Origin: Flavobacteriales bacterium UBA4422
Lineage (GTDB): Bacteria > Bacteroidota > Bacteroidia > Flavobacteriales_G > Salibacteraceae
Length of the DNA stretch: 64,000 bases
Direction of reading: 5' to 3'
Assembly (NCBI GenBank): GCA_002389645.1
Contig: DGQE01000018.1
Coordinates: forward strand, 186,001 to 250,000
Numbering within the stretch: the stretch's first letter is position 1; each line of letters begins with the position of its first letter. Shown here piece by piece: positions 16,017-26,200 of this stretch. Under the pieces are notes generated by a model. That model ran no database searches. It was not told the DNA's origin and saw only the letters and a list, made by a program, of their open reading frames with translations. A program made the position numbers and the translations under genes.

Positions 16017-17327
16017 ATGAGCGAAGTTACAGAGAGACTTTCTTATAAAGTTAAAGACATTTCCCTAGCAGATTGGGGAAGAAAGGAAATCACATTGGCT
16101 GAGGCTGAAATGCCTGGCTTAATGTCATTAAGAGAAGAGTATGGCAAAGAAAAGCCTTTGAAAGGGGCTAGAATTGCTGGTTGTTTGCATATGACTATTC
16201 AAACAGCCGTTCTTATTGAAACATTGGTTGAACTAGGGGCCGATGTAACTTGGTCAAGTTGTAATATATTCTCTACACAGGATCATGCAGCAGCAGCTAT
16301 CGCTAAAGCTGGTATTCCTGTTTTTGCATGGAAAGGAATGACCGAAGAGGAATTTGATTGGTGTATCGAACAGACACTTTTTACTTTTCCAGAAGGAAAG
16401 TCACTAAATATGATTCTTGATGATGGTGGTGATTTGACCAATATGGTTTTTGACCGTTTTCCTGAATTAACAAAGGATATTAAAGGCTTGTCAGAAGAAA
16501 CTACAACTGGTGTGCACAGGTTGTATGAGCGTATGAAAAACGGAACGCTTATCATGCCAGCGATCAATGTGAATGACTCTGTAACCAAGTCGAAATTTGA
16601 CAATAAGTATGGTTGCAAAGAGTCTTTGGTTGATGCAATCAGAAGAGCTACAGATATAATGATGGCAGGTAAAGTTGCTGTTGTTGGTGGTTACGGTGAC
16701 GTTGGGAAAGGATCTGCTGCTTCTTTAAGAGGTGCAGGTGCTAGAGTAATTGTTACAGAAATTGATCCTATTTGTGCTCTTCAAGCAGCGATGGACGGCT
16801 TTGAAGTGAAGAAAATGAAAGATGCAGTTGCTGAAGCAGATATAATTGTCACTGCTACGGGTAACAAAGACATCCTGAATGGTGAGCACTTTGCCAATAT
16901 GAAGGATAAGGCCATCGTTTGCAACATCGGTCATTTTGACAATGAAATTGATGTGGCTTGGTTAAATAATAACGCCACTAAAGATGAAATCAAACCTCAG
17001 GTGGATTTATATACTATGTCTAATGGAAGACAAATCGTTTTGCTAGCTGAAGGAAGATTAGTGAATTTAGGTTGTGCCACAGGTCACCCATCATTTGTTA
17101 TGTCAAATTCGTTCACCAATCAAACTTTGGCTCAATTAGAGCTTTGGAATAATAATTCTAATTATAAGAATGAAGTATATGTATTGCCAAAACATCTTGA
17201 TGAGAAGGTAGCTATGCTTCATTTAAGTAAAATAGGTGTTGAGTTAGATGAGCTTTCTGCTGATCAAGCAAAATATATCGGGGTAGAAGTGCAAGGGCCA
17301 TTCAAGCCAGAGCATTACCGTTATTAA
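16017..17327 (+). CDS. ahcY: Adenosylhomocysteinase
   Basis: The 436-aa enzyme splits S-adenosylhomocysteine into adenosine and homocysteine. It shows KVKDISLADWGRKEI at the N-terminus, the substrate region NVNDSVTKSKFDNKYGC, the NAD-binding VVGGYGDVGKGSAASLRG, NIGHFDNEIDV, GHPSFVMSNSFTNQ and the C-terminal PEHYRY expected in the family. The start is the ATG at 16017; an 18-codon upstream extension in the same frame is not conserved and would cover the promoter box. A strong terminator follows. Confidence 0.97.
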   Translation: MSEVTERLSYKVKDISLADWGRKEITLAEAEMPGLMSLREEYGKEKPLKGARIAGCLHMTIQTAVLIETLVELGADVTWSSCNIFSTQDHAAAAIAKAGIPVFAWKGMTEEEFDWCIEQTLFTFPEGKSLNMILDDGGDLTNMVFDRFPELTKDIKGLSEETTTGVHRLYERMKNGTLIMPAINVNDSVTKSKFDNKYGCKESLVDAIRRATDIMMAGKVAVVGGYGDVGKGSAASLRGAGARVIVTEIDPICALQAAMDGFEVKKMKDAVAEADIIVTATGNKDILNGEHFANMKDKAIVCNIGHFDNEIDVAWLNNNATKDEIKPQVDLYTMSNGRQIVLLAEGRLVNLGCATGHPSFVMSNSFTNQTLAQLELWNNNSNYKNEVYVLPKHLDEKVAMLHLSKIGVELDELSADQAKYIGVEVQGPFKPEHYRY

Positions 17328-17346
17328 TCGAATATATCGTTAATGG

Positions 17347-17370
17347 AAAGGGGCCTTGCGCCCCTTTTTT
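17347..17370 (+). terminator. Rho-independent terminator of ahcY
   Basis: Arms AAAGGGGC (17347-17354) and GCCCCTTT (17360-17367) with a 5-base loop, followed by T residues. Its T-run touches the stop codon of the convergent lipoprotein gene. Confidence 0.9.
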
Positions 17371-17794
17371 AGTTTCTTACAGTCAAGTGTGTGCCGTCAA
17401 AGGTAGTTTGATACTGCCTTAATGGTTGTGTGGCTGGCCCTTTTAAGATTTGACCGTCAAGCAAGAGCCATTCAGACCCAGAGCAAGTGTCGATGCAACT
17501 AACATTGCTGTTGCTGTCCACAAACACCTGGCATTTTTCTTTTACATAATAAGGTGCCTGCCGATCAAACACCTTTATTTCTTCTTCCGTTGATCTGAAG
17601 GCCAATAGGCCATTATAACCACCATCTAAATACAGCCACCCATTAATAAAGTTGAGGTTGTTATATTGCGGAAGACTTAATACGATGTATTCATCCACTC
17701 TCACATTTGGAACTTGGTGATTAACCTCTGGTTTTCGACAGTTACTCAATGAAACTGCGCATAAAATAATTTTAAGGGTGATTATTCGATTCAC
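17369..17794 (-). CDS. Rieske-like fold lipoprotein lacking cluster ligands
   Basis: Read from the GTG at 17794, this is a 141-aa protein with a lipoprotein signal (NRIITLKIILCAVSLSNC), so it is probably anchored in the envelope. The mature part contains NNLNFINGWLYLDGGYNGLL, FDRQAPYYVKEKCQVFVD, CIDTCSGSEWLLLDG and KGPATQPLRQY, the layout of Rieske-like proteins common in Bacteroidota. The canonical CxH and CxxH ligand pairs are absent, so it probably carries no [2Fe-2S] cluster. An upstream ATG at 17887 would add 31 residues ahead of the signal peptide and is less likely. Confidence 0.65.
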   Translation of the reverse strand: MNRIITLKIILCAVSLSNCRKPEVNHQVPNVRVDEYIVLSLPQYNNLNFINGWLYLDGGYNGLLAFRSTEEEIKVFDRQAPYYVKEKCQVFVDSNSNVSCIDTCSGSEWLLLDGQILKGPATQPLRQYQTTFDGTHLTVRN

Positions 17795-17807
17795 TTTTGT
17801 ACTATAG

Positions 17808-18107
17808 ATGAAATTAATGACAAACCTACATTTTAAAACCTTTTTGATCATTTTCACCGTTGCTCTGATAAACATAGGTGAGGTCAATGCTCAATCTAAG
17901 AAAAGACTAAAGGAATTAGAACGCGTTGAACAAGACCGAAATGCTGATAATGCAGCTAAGACTGCTGAAGCTCAAAAGCGTCATCGGGATATTCAATCCA
18001 AGCAAACGAGGAAAGAAATGAAAAAGTATAAGAAGATGAGCAAGCGTCATAATACCAATAGAAAAGAGCCATTCTTTAAGAAATGGTTTAGAAGAAATAA
18101 ACACTAA
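17808..18107 (+). CDS. Small basic exported protein of unknown function
   Basis: The 99-aa protein has a signal peptide (NLHFKTFLIIFTVALINIGE, cleavage likely near VNAQS) and a mature part that is almost entirely charged helix rich in Lys, Arg and Glu, ending KKWFRRNKH. I do not recognise a domain. It is divergent from the Rieske-like lipoprotein and 5 bp upstream of the next membrane protein, so it likely shares that transcript. A second ATG three codons in could be the real start. Confidence 0.65.
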   Translation: MKLMTNLHFKTFLIIFTVALINIGEVNAQSKKRLKELERVEQDRNADNAAKTAEAQKRHRDIQSKQTRKEMKKYKKMSKRHNTNRKEPFFKKWFRRNKH

Positions 18108-18112
18108 TCGAA

Positions 18113-18496
18113 ATGGATGATTTTGGAAATATTTTATACTTGATATTCATTGCGGTGAGCCTATTAGGAGGTCTATGGCAGAATTATAATAAGCAAAAAG
18201 CAAAAAAGGAAGAGGTTTCTACGGTTCCTCAGTATGAAGAAAACGACACCGAACTTTATGATCCAAAAGATTTTGAAGTTGATACAGAACAAGAGGAAGA
18301 AGCGCGAATGGCGATTAAAAACCTCGAGCGAAAAGCCAATTTTGTAAAGCAAAATAGACGAATTAAAAGAAGGTCAGACATTCTCTTAGAGACTGAATCT
18401 CTTGATGAAGAAGAATCACCAGAAATTGACCTAAAAGATTTTGACGCTAAAAAAGCGGTAATCTATAGTGAAATTCTAAACCCGCCCTACCTATGA
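18113..18496 (+). CDS. Single-pass membrane protein with charged cytoplasmic tail, unknown
   Basis: The 127-aa protein has one N-terminal membrane helix (about 5-25, ILYLIFIAVSLLGGLWQNY) followed by a long acidic and basic, largely helical tail. No domain is recognised; proteins of this design are common in Bacteroidota. Its stop codon overlaps the start of the following response-regulator gene (ATGA), indicating translational coupling. Confidence 0.7.
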   Translation: MDDFGNILYLIFIAVSLLGGLWQNYNKQKAKKEEVSTVPQYEENDTELYDPKDFEVDTEQEEEARMAIKNLERKANFVKQNRRIKRRSDILLETESLDEEESPEIDLKDFDAKKAVIYSEILNPPYL

Positions 18497-19248
18497 AAAG
18501 TATTAGAGCCTTAATTGTAGATGATGAAGAATTAGCAAGGAAAAACTTGTAATTTCTTTTAAAAGATGAATGTACTGTGGTTGATGTGTTAGGAACTGTT
18601 TCTAATGCTCGCGAAGCGAAAAAATTCATAGAGACAAATACTATCGATTTGTTGTTTCTTGATATTGAAATGCCCAATGGTTCTGGGTTCGACCTTCTCG
18701 AGTCATTAGGAGATAATATCAATTTTAAAATCATATTTATTACAGCATATCATGAGTATGCTTTGAAGGCTTTTAAGTTTTCAGCTGTAGATTATTTATT
18801 AAAACCAATCAATATTGAAGATCTGCAAGCAGCAGTTCATAAAGTTCAGCCAGGGACCGACTTCGAATCAAAAGAGAAAATATCGACCTTGATAGAGAAT
18901 ATCTCTCGAAAAGGAGAGGCAATGGAGAAAATTGCACTTCCGAGTATGGAAGGACTTCAATTTGTGAACTTAGAGGAAATTGTTTATTGTGAAAGTCAAG
19001 ATAACTATACGCAGTTCTTTTTGACAGACGGAAGGAGGATAATGGTGTCAAAGACAATTAAGCATTTTGAGGAATTGCTTGATCCAGATAGTTTTTTTAG
19101 AGTTCATCGGTCTAATATCATTAACCTTAAGTATATAGATAAGTATGTTAAAGGTGAAGGTGGCTATGTGGTAATGAAACAAGGAGAGCGAATTCCTGTT
19201 TCACGAAGAAGAAAAGAAGCTTTTTTACAACTTTTTCACTATCAGTAA
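18493..19248 (+). pseudogene. LytTR response regulator interrupted by an in-frame TAA
   Basis: From the ATG at 18493 the frame reads MKSIRALIVDDEELARKNL, then TAA (18550-18552), then FLLKDECTVVDVLG and onward without further stops to 19248. Together this is a normal 251-codon LytTR regulator: receiver acidic pair D10/D11, phosphoacceptor D57 in LLFLDIEMPNGSG, and a C-terminal LytTR DNA-binding domain (from about residue 150, with CESQDNYTQFFLTDGRR). A GTG at 18577 could give a 223-aa product lacking the first receiver strand and the acidic pair. Causes could be a nonsense mutation, restart, readthrough or a sequence error. No sensor kinase gene is adjacent. Confidence 0.8.
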
Positions 19249-19488
19249 GTTGTGTTTTTTTCCGGTCGCGCAATGAACAAGACCGTTTTCTAAACGGTTA
19301 TTGTCTACTTTACTGAAATCCACTTACTTTACATCACAATAGTTCTTAAATCTACCAAAAAAGGCAGGAGCGATAAGGGTTTCGAGAAGATTAAAAAAAT
19401 GTTAATCGTATTATTACTTTTTTATCTTTACCCGCCATTTTAGGGATGTTGACCACATTTCTACTAACCTAACTTAAGACAGCGAGTC
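19249..19488 (+). other. Intergenic leader region before the large TonB receptor
   Basis: This gap holds a small hairpin (ACCGTTT at 19282-19288 with AAACGGT at 19292-19298, loop TCT) that could end the regulator transcript, though no T-run follows. A TATCTTTA box at 19423-19430 resembles a -7 element, and a CTACTAACCTAACTTAAG leader lies just upstream of the ATG at 19489. No gene is seen. Confidence 0.4.
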
Positions 19489-22400
19489 ATGAGAAAACTT
19501 TTACTAATTGTACTGGGATTGTTGATAACAACCATTTCTACCTACGGCCAAGGAGGTCAAGGAGGTATTAAAGCTACTGTATCTGAAGCGTCAAATGGAA
19601 TGCCGATTCCATTCGCTAATGTGGCAGTAAAGCAGAATGGTAGTTTGATAACTGGTGGATCAACAGATTTTGATGGGGTGGTAGAGATTAAGCCTATTCC
19701 GCCTGGGAAGTACGACATTGAAATTACCAGTTTGGGTTTTGCACCTATAAGAGTTTCTGGTATCAGTGTAAGCTCGAATAAAACAACGTTCGTTCCAAAA
19801 ACGAGCACAGCAATGGCTTCTTCGGCCATTCAAATTACGGAATTTCAAGTAATTGAATACAAGAAACCTCTTATCGAGAAGGATGGGGCGGCAACAACAG
19901 AAACCGTTACGTCCGATGAGATTTCTAGAATGGCAGCAAGAAATCCGGCAGATTTAGCGGCTACAGCTGGTGGTACTTATTCGAAAGATGATGGTTCTGG
20001 AACATTAAACGTAAGAGGTGGTCGTGGTGATGCTAACTACTATTATATCGATGGTATTAAGGTTAGAGGGTCTTCCGCTATTCCGCAATCTTCTATCGAG
20101 CAAGTTTCTGTGATCACTGGTGGTTTACCTGCTCAATATGGTGATGTTACTGGTGGTGTAATTGCTATTACGACCAAAGGTGTGTCTAGAGAATATCACG
20201 GAGGAATAGAGTTCCTTTCATCCGGTATAGGAGGTGATAATGGATACGTTGGTCTTGACCCATACGGTTACAACCTTGCAGAATTCAGTCTTTCTGGTCC
20301 ACTTCTTCAGAAAAGAGATTCTTCTGGTAATAAGGAGCCACTGCTTGGATTCTTTGTCTCAGCAAACCTAACTTCTAATAGAGACACCCGCCCTTCGGCT
20401 GTAGGTGCTTGGCAGTTAAAAGAAGATAGACTGCAAGATCTGAAAAATGACCCATTAAGAATTGGGTTCACTCCAGGTTCAGTTCTTTCGAATGCTGATT
20501 TCTTAAGGCTAAACGACTTCGAGCGTGTGGATTTGCGCCCAAACACGGGAAATATTGGTGCAAACTTGGCTGGAAAAATTGATGTGGTTACAACCTCGAC
20601 CACGAATTTGACTTTTGGTGGTAGTTTGAACTATAGCAAGGGGCAACGATATAATTATAATCAAGCGCTTTTTGATTCCGAGAGTTACCCGGAACAGACA
20701 TCAGTTGACTGGAGAGCGTATGCACGATTTACTCAGCGATTTAAGAATAGTGAGTCGCAAGATGAAGGGAGTGCATCGTTAATTAAGAATGCTTATTATA
20801 CGATACAAGCTGATTATAGTCAAGAATATTTCAGAAGATGGGATCCAGATCATAAAGACAATTTTTTCGATTACGGTTACATTGGAAAGTTTGATGTTCA
20901 GCAAGGCGCAGATTTTGCCTTAGGAACGGATAGCCTAACTGGGATTTTTGGAAACGTACAAGGAACGTTTGTAGATACATTAATTACATTCGATGGAGAA
21001 AACTCGCCAAACCCTGACCTGGCTCGGTTTACTCAACGCTATTATGAGTTGAATGGATGGGAAGGTTTTGATGCTGAAGGTAATCCAGTTTATGACCCTT
21101 CCAGATCGGAAGCTTACACTAATTATAACAATATTCAAGCGGGTGGAGGTTTGATTAATGGTGACAATCTTTCTGACCGTTCAAGAGACGTATATGGAAT
21201 GTGGGTATATAATAATGATGTGACCAATGGAAGAGGTAGTGCGTCAGATAATTATTTTGAGCAGATTACTAATCAAATTAGGGTAACTGGTCAAGGTTCT
21301 GCAGATATTGGAAACCATAACTTTATCTTAGGTTTTGAGTACGAGCAACGTGTTGATAGACAGTATAGCTTGAACCCGAGAAGACTTTGGCAAATTGCTA
21401 GACTGCGCTCTAATACACATATTGAGCAATTAGATTTTTCTAATCCATCGATTGAATATCCTGGTCCAACAATTACTTATACTCGTTTAAATGCTTCTCC
21501 GGGTGAGTACACGGGTGCAGATGACCCTCAGAGTTTTATCGATTACAACTTAAGAAGAGCTACAGGTTTAGATCCTGATGGTGTGGATTTCTTGGACGTT
21601 AATAATATTGATCCAAGCGTTTATGAATTAGAGTTTTTCTCGGCAGATGAGTTGTTCAATCAAGGAACGGGATCAATAGCTAGTTACTATGGATATGATC
21701 CTTACGGAAATAGAACATCTAACACTCCATCATTCAGTGATTACTTTAATGCAGTTGATGAAAACGGTAATTATACTCGACCTATTGCTCCTTATCAGCC
21801 TATTTATGTTGCTGGGTTTATCGAAGATAAATTTGAGTTTGATGATTTGATTTTTAGAATCGGATTACGTGTAGATAGATTTGATGCAAATCAGCAAGTG
21901 TTGAAAGATCCTTATGTACTATTCCCTACTGTAAAGGCAAGAGAAACAGAGGCTCTAGACTTACTGCCAGAAGGTGTAGATGCTCATCCAAGCAATATTG
22001 GCGAAGATTATGTGGTGTATGTTGATAATGTACAAAACCCAACTTCTATTCTTGGCTACAGAGATGGAGATATTTGGTACAATGCTCAAGGAACTGAATT
22101 GATCGATGGATCGGCCTTGAAGATTTCGAATGGTCTTCCTGCTCCTCTATTGGTGGATAAAGAGAATGTGAATAGTGTTGACATTACTGAGGAATCTTTT
22201 GAGGATTATGCACCGCAGACGAACTTTATGCCCCGTGTTGCATTTAGCTTCCCGATTTCAGACGAGGCCAACTTTTTTGCTCATTACGATGTGCTGACTA
22301 AACGACCTACAACTGGGAATAGATTAGATCCTTCAGATTATTATTTCCTAGAAAGTAGAGCTAGTTCAGCTGAATTGGCAAATCCAGATTTGAAGCCAGA

Positions 22401-23277
22401 GAGAACAATTGACTACGAGGTTGGATTCCAGCAAGCGCTTACTCCATCCATGGCGTTGAAAATATCTGCTTTTTATCGAGAGTCCAGAGACATGGTTCAA
22501 GTTATCAGAGTCTTCGATGCTTATCCAATTGAATATAGAACATATAGAAACTTAGATTTTGCCACTGTGAAAGGTCTTACTATGAGTTACGACTTAAGAA
22601 GGACAAATAACCTGACAATACGTGCTTCATACACATTGCAATTTGCTGAAGGAACAGGTTCGGGAGCTACTTCTCAACTTAATTTAGCTCGAAGTGGACA
22701 AGCTAACCTCAGGGCTCCTATTCGACTTTCCTATGATCAACGTCATGCCATAGTAGCAAATATTGATTACAGATATGGTGAAAAAGAAAGTTATAACGGT
22801 CCGATGATTGGTGATAAGCAAATTTTGAAGAATACTGGTTTTAACTTGCAAGTGAGGGCTGGTTCGGGTTCACCATATAATCCTCAGGATAATTTTACTT
22901 CAAGTCAGCTTTTTACGGTAACACCTAATCCACTTCAAAAAGGAGCGATAAACAGTGCAAGCCTTCCTTGGACGTTTAGATTTGACTTTGTTTTGGATAG
23001 AGACTTTACTTATAAGATTAATTCAGGACGCGAATTAGGCATCAATGCATACGTTCAGGTGCTGAACTTACTTGATGCAAGAAATATAAACCGCGTATTC
23101 AGAGCAACAGGCAATCCTGATGATGATGGTTACTTGAACTCTGCACTCGGACAAAACTTTATTGATCAACAAAATAGTCCTTCTGCATTTACAGAATACT
23201 ATGCAATGAAGTTGTGGGATCCAACGAATTGGCAATTACCTAGAAGAATTAGACTTGGCGTGAGGGTTAATTTCTAA
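19489..23277 (+). CDS. Large TonB-dependent receptor with carboxypeptidase-like N-terminal domain
   Basis: The 1262-aa outer-membrane protein has a signal peptide (cleavage near TYGQ), a carboxypeptidase-regulatory-like domain (about 27-110, FANVAVKQNGSLITGGSTDF), a plug (LNVRGGRGDANYYYIDGIKV) and a long barrel ending GVRVNF. It lacks the classic SusC context because the next gene is not SusD-like. It is the first of three genes separated by about 20 bp each, so it probably works with the 1508-aa exported protein and the PorV-like protein. The substrate is unknown. Confidence 0.9.
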   Translation: MRKLLLIVLGLLITTISTYGQGGQGGIKATVSEASNGMPIPFANVAVKQNGSLITGGSTDFDGVVEIKPIPPGKYDIEITSLGFAPIRVSGISVSSNKTTFVPKTSTAMASSAIQITEFQVIEYKKPLIEKDGAATTETVTSDEISRMAARNPADLAATAGGTYSKDDGSGTLNVRGGRGDANYYYIDGIKVRGSSAIPQSSIEQVSVITGGLPAQYGDVTGGVIAITTKGVSREYHGGIEFLSSGIGGDNGYVGLDPYGYNLAEFSLSGPLLQKRDSSGNKEPLLGFFVSANLTSNRDTRPSAVGAWQLKEDRLQDLKNDPLRIGFTPGSVLSNADFLRLNDFERVDLRPNTGNIGANLAGKIDVVTTSTTNLTFGGSLNYSKGQRYNYNQALFDSESYPEQTSVDWRAYARFTQRFKNSESQDEGSASLIKNAYYTIQADYSQEYFRRWDPDHKDNFFDYGYIGKFDVQQGADFALGTDSLTGIFGNVQGTFVDTLITFDGENSPNPDLARFTQRYYELNGWEGFDAEGNPVYDPSRSEAYTNYNNIQAGGGLINGDNLSDRSRDVYGMWVYNNDVTNGRGSASDNYFEQITNQIRVTGQGSADIGNHNFILGFEYEQRVDRQYSLNPRRLWQIARLRSNTHIEQLDFSNPSIEYPGPTITYTRLNASPGEYTGADDPQSFIDYNLRRATGLDPDGVDFLDVNNIDPSVYELEFFSADELFNQGTGSIASYYGYDPYGNRTSNTPSFSDYFNAVDENGNYTRPIAPYQPIYVAGFIEDKFEFDDLIFRIGLRVDRFDANQQVLKDPYVLFPTVKARETEALDLLPEGVDAHPSNIGEDYVVYVDNVQNPTSILGYRDGDIWYNAQGTELIDGSALKISNGLPAPLLVDKENVNSVDITEESFEDYAPQTNFMPRVAFSFPISDEANFFAHYDVLTKRPTTGNRLDPSDYYFLESRASSAELANPDLKPERTIDYEVGFQQALTPSMALKISAFYRESRDMVQVIRVFDAYPIEYRTYRNLDFATVKGLTMSYDLRRTNNLTIRASYTLQFAEGTGSGATSQLNLARSGQANLRAPIRLSYDQRHAIVANIDYRYGEKESYNGPMIGDKQILKNTGFNLQVRAGSGSPYNPQDNFTSSQLFTVTPNPLQKGAINSASLPWTFRFDFVLDRDFTYKINSGRELGINAYVQVLNLLDARNINRVFRATGNPDDDGYLNSALGQNFIDQQNSPSAFTEYYAMKLWDPTNWQLPRRIRLGVRVNF

Positions 23278-23297
23278 CTAACCAAAGAATATTGAAC

Positions 23298-26200
23298 ATG
23301 AAAACAAGAGCGATATTAATAAGTCTTTCATTACTTACTGTTAGCATTTCGGCAAATGCGGAGCGGTATAAGTATGAAAATCAAAACAAAGGCAGTAAGG
23401 ATAACCCGCCAGCGGTGGCTGCAAATTGTAACCCTGCGACTGACGCTGCAGAATTGAATATCAACAATACCAGAGCTCTTATTCAGAGTGGCGGTGATAT
23501 GTGGTGGGATTTTAACCAAGCCAGATATGAGATTCCTAGCGGCTCGGAAAAAACATCGTTGTTCGCGGGTTCTCTTTGGTTGGCAGGAAAGGATATTTCT
23601 GGCCAGTTTAAAGTTGCTGCACTTCGATTTCGTCAGGTTGGTAATGATTACTGGACTGGACCTTTAAGTACTGTAGATGCGGAAATTACTCAACAGACTT
23701 GTGCCGATTATGACCGTCATTGGGAGACTACACTTTCTATGGTTTCCGAGTTCAATGGTTGGTATTCAGCAGGTGAATTTGACCGCCAGAATGGTACGGA
23801 AACCCAAGCACGAGACTACCCTGGATATACTGTTCCTTCAGTAATCGAAGAGTGGCCTGCGCACGGAAGAAACTTTGAGCCTTATAATGAGGATTACTAT
23901 TTAGCCCCATTCTTTGATAGAGATGGTGACGGTGATTATAATCCAGAGAATGGTGATTATCCGGGTTACGTATTAAACGGTCAAAGCGACTGTAGCAGAA
24001 GAGTAAGAGACCTTTATGGTGACCAAAACCTTTGGTGGGTGTTTAACGATAAAGGAAATATTCATACGGAGTCAGGTGGCCAGTCCATTGGTATGGAAAT
24101 TCGTGCACAGGCATTTGCTTATGCCACTACAGACGAAGTAAATAATATGACATTCTACAACTATGAGTTGATCAACCGTTCAACCTTCGAGTTGTCAGAT
24201 ACGTATTTTGGTCAATGGGTAGATGGTGATCTTGGAAATGCACAGGATGATTATGTAGGAGTTGACGTTAGAAGAGGACTTGGTTACTTCTATAACGGTG
24301 ATGACAGCGATGAAGATGCCAATGGAAACTTTGGTTATGGAAACAATCCACCTGCCATCGGTATTGACTTTTTTCAAGGTCCATTCCAAGCAAATGATTC
24401 TAAAGACAATTGTTTATGTGAAGATTACACATCCGCAAAGGCTGATGATGGAATTGTTTATTCAGGTCAAGGTGCTGGTTACGGTGATGGTATTCCGGAT
24501 AACGAGCGTTATGGTATGAGGAAGTTCTTATACCATAACAATGCAGCTGGAGCAACAGGTGATCCAAGTAATGCTACAGATTATTACAACATGCTTCAAG
24601 GTATTTGGAAAGACAACACTCCAATGACTTTCGGAGGATTTGGTTATGATCCTACAAATTCAAATGCAATTCCTTCGAACTATATGTTCCCTGGAGATAC
24701 AGATCCACTTAACTGGGGTACTGACGGTGTTGCACCGCCTGCTGGTCAGGTGCCATGGACTGAGGTTACTGCTGGAAACCCTGCTGGAGATAGAAGATTT
24801 GTTCAATCATCAGGTCCGTTCAAATTAGGACCAGGAGCGGTTAATAATATTACGGTTGGTGTGGTTTGGATGCAAGCTACATCAGGAGGTAGGTTAGAGT
24901 CTGTTCAATTGATGACTCAAGCGGATGATAAAACTCAAGCGCTTTTTGATTCTTGTTTTGAGATTTTGGATGGTCCGGATGCACCGGATGTAGCCACTCA
25001 AGAGTTGGATAAAGAGATTATATTAATGCTTTCTAACCCTGTTAACTCAAATAATTTTGAGGAAAACTATACAACGGTAGATCCATTCTTGGCGGCACCA
25101 GACTCAGTTGATGTAGATGGCGATGGATCAAGAGACCTTGCTCTTACGGCACAAGAGAAGGAGCTTTTCTCAACTTATGTTTTCGAGGGATATCAAATCT
25201 ATCAATTGGCAAACTCTTCAGTAAGCACAAATGATTTGACAGATAATGACAAAGCAAGATTGGTTGCTCAAGTCGATGTTGCAAATGATGTTGATCGATT
25301 GATTAATTATGAGTTCAACTCTCAGATTGGCCAAGATGTACCTCAAATTATGGTTGATGGCGCAAATGAAGGAGTAAGAAATAGCTTTAGAATTACCGAA
25401 GATTTGTTTTCAACTACAGATTCTAGGTTGATAAATCACAAAACGTACTACTTCATGGTTATAGCGTATGCGTATAATCGATATGGTGATGGTTTTGGTA
25501 ATCTTCAATATATTGATGGTTTTTATGACCCTGCTGCTGGAAGAGTAGAAGGTCAGAAAATTCCCTATCTGGCAAGTAGAAAGTCTCCTTCCGGAGCTGT
25601 TAGAGTTATTGAAGCTATTCCTCACAAAACAGATATCGAGTTTGATGGTGTTCAGCTGAATTCTCAATATGGTGATGGAATCGAATTGACAAGAATTGAG
25701 GGACGTGGAAATGGTGGCCTATTCGCTAGTATAAAAGAAGATTACTTGGATTCAATTGCAAGTAATGAATCACTGGATAGAATAGTATACGAAGCGGGTG
25801 AAGGTCCTGTTGGTCTAAAAGTTATTGATCCACTTTTGGTTAAGCCAGGTGAGTTTACGATTCAGTTTGTTGATACCACTGCAAATGACGACTTCACCAA
25901 TTTAGCGTGGCTGATATATGAGCGCAACGCAACTGCTCCAATTGATACAATATATGCTGATAAAACCATTCGTCAGAACAATGAGCAGCTATTGACGGAC
26001 TTAGGGCTGTCTCTAACAGTTGGTCCAGGATTCCCAGCACTTGCGGAAAGAAGTGTCAATAATGGATTCGTAGGGTTTGAAATTTCATACGATGACGAAA
26101 CGGAAGAATGGTTGAGCGGTCTTACGGATGAAGATGGTTCTGATGCTTTTAATTGGATTAAGTCAGGTAAACTTTATTTAGAAGCTGGCTTTGGAGAGGT

